Shown one piece after another: positions 5,436 to 5,443 of a DNA stretch of 5,443 nt (the first letter of the stretch is position 1; each line of letters starts with the position of its first letter). A model generated the notes under the pieces. The model searched no databases. It was not told the DNA's origin and saw only the letters and a program-made list of their open reading frames with translations. This DNA comes from Candidatus Omnitrophota bacterium. GTDB taxonomy: Bacteria > Omnitrophota > Gorgyraeia > Gygaellales > Profunditerraquicolaceae. Position numbers and translations under genes: made by a program. The stretch lies in the NCBI GenBank assembly GCA_029563245.1, contig JAKQSG010000131.1, forward strand, positions 1-5,443, read 5' to 3'.

Positions 5436-5443
5436 ATATCCGG

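Overview
The window looks like an ordinary, densely packed stretch of chromosome from an AT-rich, Gram-negative-type bacterium. Apolipoprotein N-acyltransferase and an LpxL/HtrB-type lipid acyltransferase point to a cell with lipoproteins and probably lipid A in an outer membrane. The mix of exported PIG-L deacetylase, adenosine-specific kinase, solo BioY and a tiny Cys-rich membrane protein reminds me of uncultivated lineages such as Omnitrophota. That placement is an inference from gene style; no marker gene is present to prove it.

Layout: (1) 2-610 (+) is the 3' part of lnt, cut by the window edge. (2) 634-1506 (-) is a complete cation diffusion facilitator metal exporter, convergent with lnt, with an AT-rich hairpin between them. 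(3) 1507-1640 is a divergent intergenic region with two promoter-like signals, one of them (TTGACA-N16-TATAAT) a perfect match to the sigma-70 consensus facing right. (4) 1641-4746 (+) is a run of four co-oriented genes: secreted PIG-L deacetylase, adenosine-specific kinase, LpxL-like acyltransferase and a 72-residue two-helix membrane protein. It closes with a Rho-independent terminator at 4771-4807. A second promoter lies just before the acyltransferase. (5) 4805-5435 (+) is bioY with its own promoter and a strong ribosome binding site.

Shared themes are the cell envelope (Lnt, LpxL-like enzyme, exported deacetylase, small membrane protein) and transport (CDF, BioY). I do not see a defence system, mobile element, CRISPR array, tRNA, rRNA or riboswitch, and I cannot support a claim of a wholly new system. 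The points most worth a second look are: the acyltransferase has Pro where the HX4(D/E) motif needs an acidic residue; two genes lacking a Shine-Dalgarno have promoter -10 boxes placed so that transcription would begin at or next to the ATG (leaderless); the PIG-L enzyme carries an unassigned C-terminal region; and the small CCC membrane protein has an unusually strong ribosome binding site.
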